Part shown: one piece after another, positions 63,796 through 64,000 of the stretch
How the letters are laid out: each line of letters opens with the position of its first letter
How positions within the stretch are numbered: position 1 is the first letter of the stretch
Origin: Phaeodactylum tricornutum CCAP 1055/1
Taxonomy: Eukaryota; Bacillariophyta; Bacillariophyceae; Surirellales; Neidiaceae
Reading direction: 5' to 3'
Length of the DNA: 64,000 bases
Assembly (NCBI RefSeq): GCF_000150955.2
Contig: NC_011675.1
Location: 264,230 to 328,229, forward strand
Translations under genes and position numbers: made by a program
The notes under the pieces: model-generated
What the model saw: only the letters and a program-made list of their open reading frames with translations
Told to the model about the DNA's origin: nothing
The model's database searches: none

Positions 63796-64000
63796 TCTGC
63801 TTGTGGTGAATTCCTCTTAAAATACAGACGGAACAAACAAAGAAAATCCGTCACAATGGTTCCTGCCCACTTCGTAATTTATGCTATTGCAGACTAGACG
63901 ATATCCGAATGCCTGTAAGCCTTCGCTTATTGTGCTTCATACCTGGTAGTGGACAGCTCTCTCTGATGAGGGGTCTCGATGATCGAAAAGCGAGTCCGGA

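Overview
The window is nuclear DNA from a diatom, most likely a pennate species close to Phaeodactylum tricornutum. The grounds are small GT-AG introns (about 71-94 bases), dense genes on both strands, secretory signal peptides followed by a phenylalanine at the expected cleavage site (the diatom plastid-targeting pattern), and decayed Ty1/copia pol remnants of diatom type. The species call is inference; I could not run a search.

Layout. Bases 1-329 hold a coding-like minus-strand frame that runs off the left edge. Bases about 378-6375 are a graveyard of broken copia elements, with two diverged copies of an LTR-like repeat and a compound tandem repeat. From 7.3 kb onward the window is ordinary gene-rich chromosome: a ubiquitin-like/PI4-kinase gamma protein, a plastid-type coiled-coil protein, chloroplast SRP54, peptide deformylase, a PTGES2-like glutaredoxin/GST protein, METTL5, deoxyhypusine hydroxylase, a Qa-SNARE, a large MATH/ankyrin/PCIF1-like fusion, a nuclear protein of unknown function, a RING protein with a lipidation-type N terminus, AAR2, a dioxygenase/beta-propeller fusion, the DEAH helicase DHX16/Prp2, a signal-peptide-bearing proteasome-alpha-like protein, a villin-headpiece protein, a basic nucleolar-type protein, ADCK1, a TPR protein, BRAP, a small hypothetical protein, a plastid rubredoxin, a second PhyH-like dioxygenase, RsmJ, a CIA30/NDUFAF1 protein, a gamma-ear-motif protein with perfect tandem repeats, plastid IF-1, a hybrid histidine kinase and SMPD4.

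Themes. Several genes serve plastid biogenesis or translation (SRP54, peptide deformylase, IF-1, rubredoxin). Three of these carry cAMP/CO2-response-like TGACGT or TGACGC words 118-162 bases upstream of the start. RNA modification and processing recurs (METTL5, RsmJ, PCIF1-like, AAR2, DHX16). Genes are not in operons; they are mostly in divergent or convergent pairs.

The most unusual observations are a PCIF1-like methyltransferase domain that has lost its NPPF motif and is fused to MATH and ankyrin domains; a proteasome alpha-like protein with a signal peptide; a nine-base palindromic motif, TNACWGTNA, strongly concentrated in the intergenic DNA; and two otherwise intact genes each interrupted by an apparent single-base frameshift.
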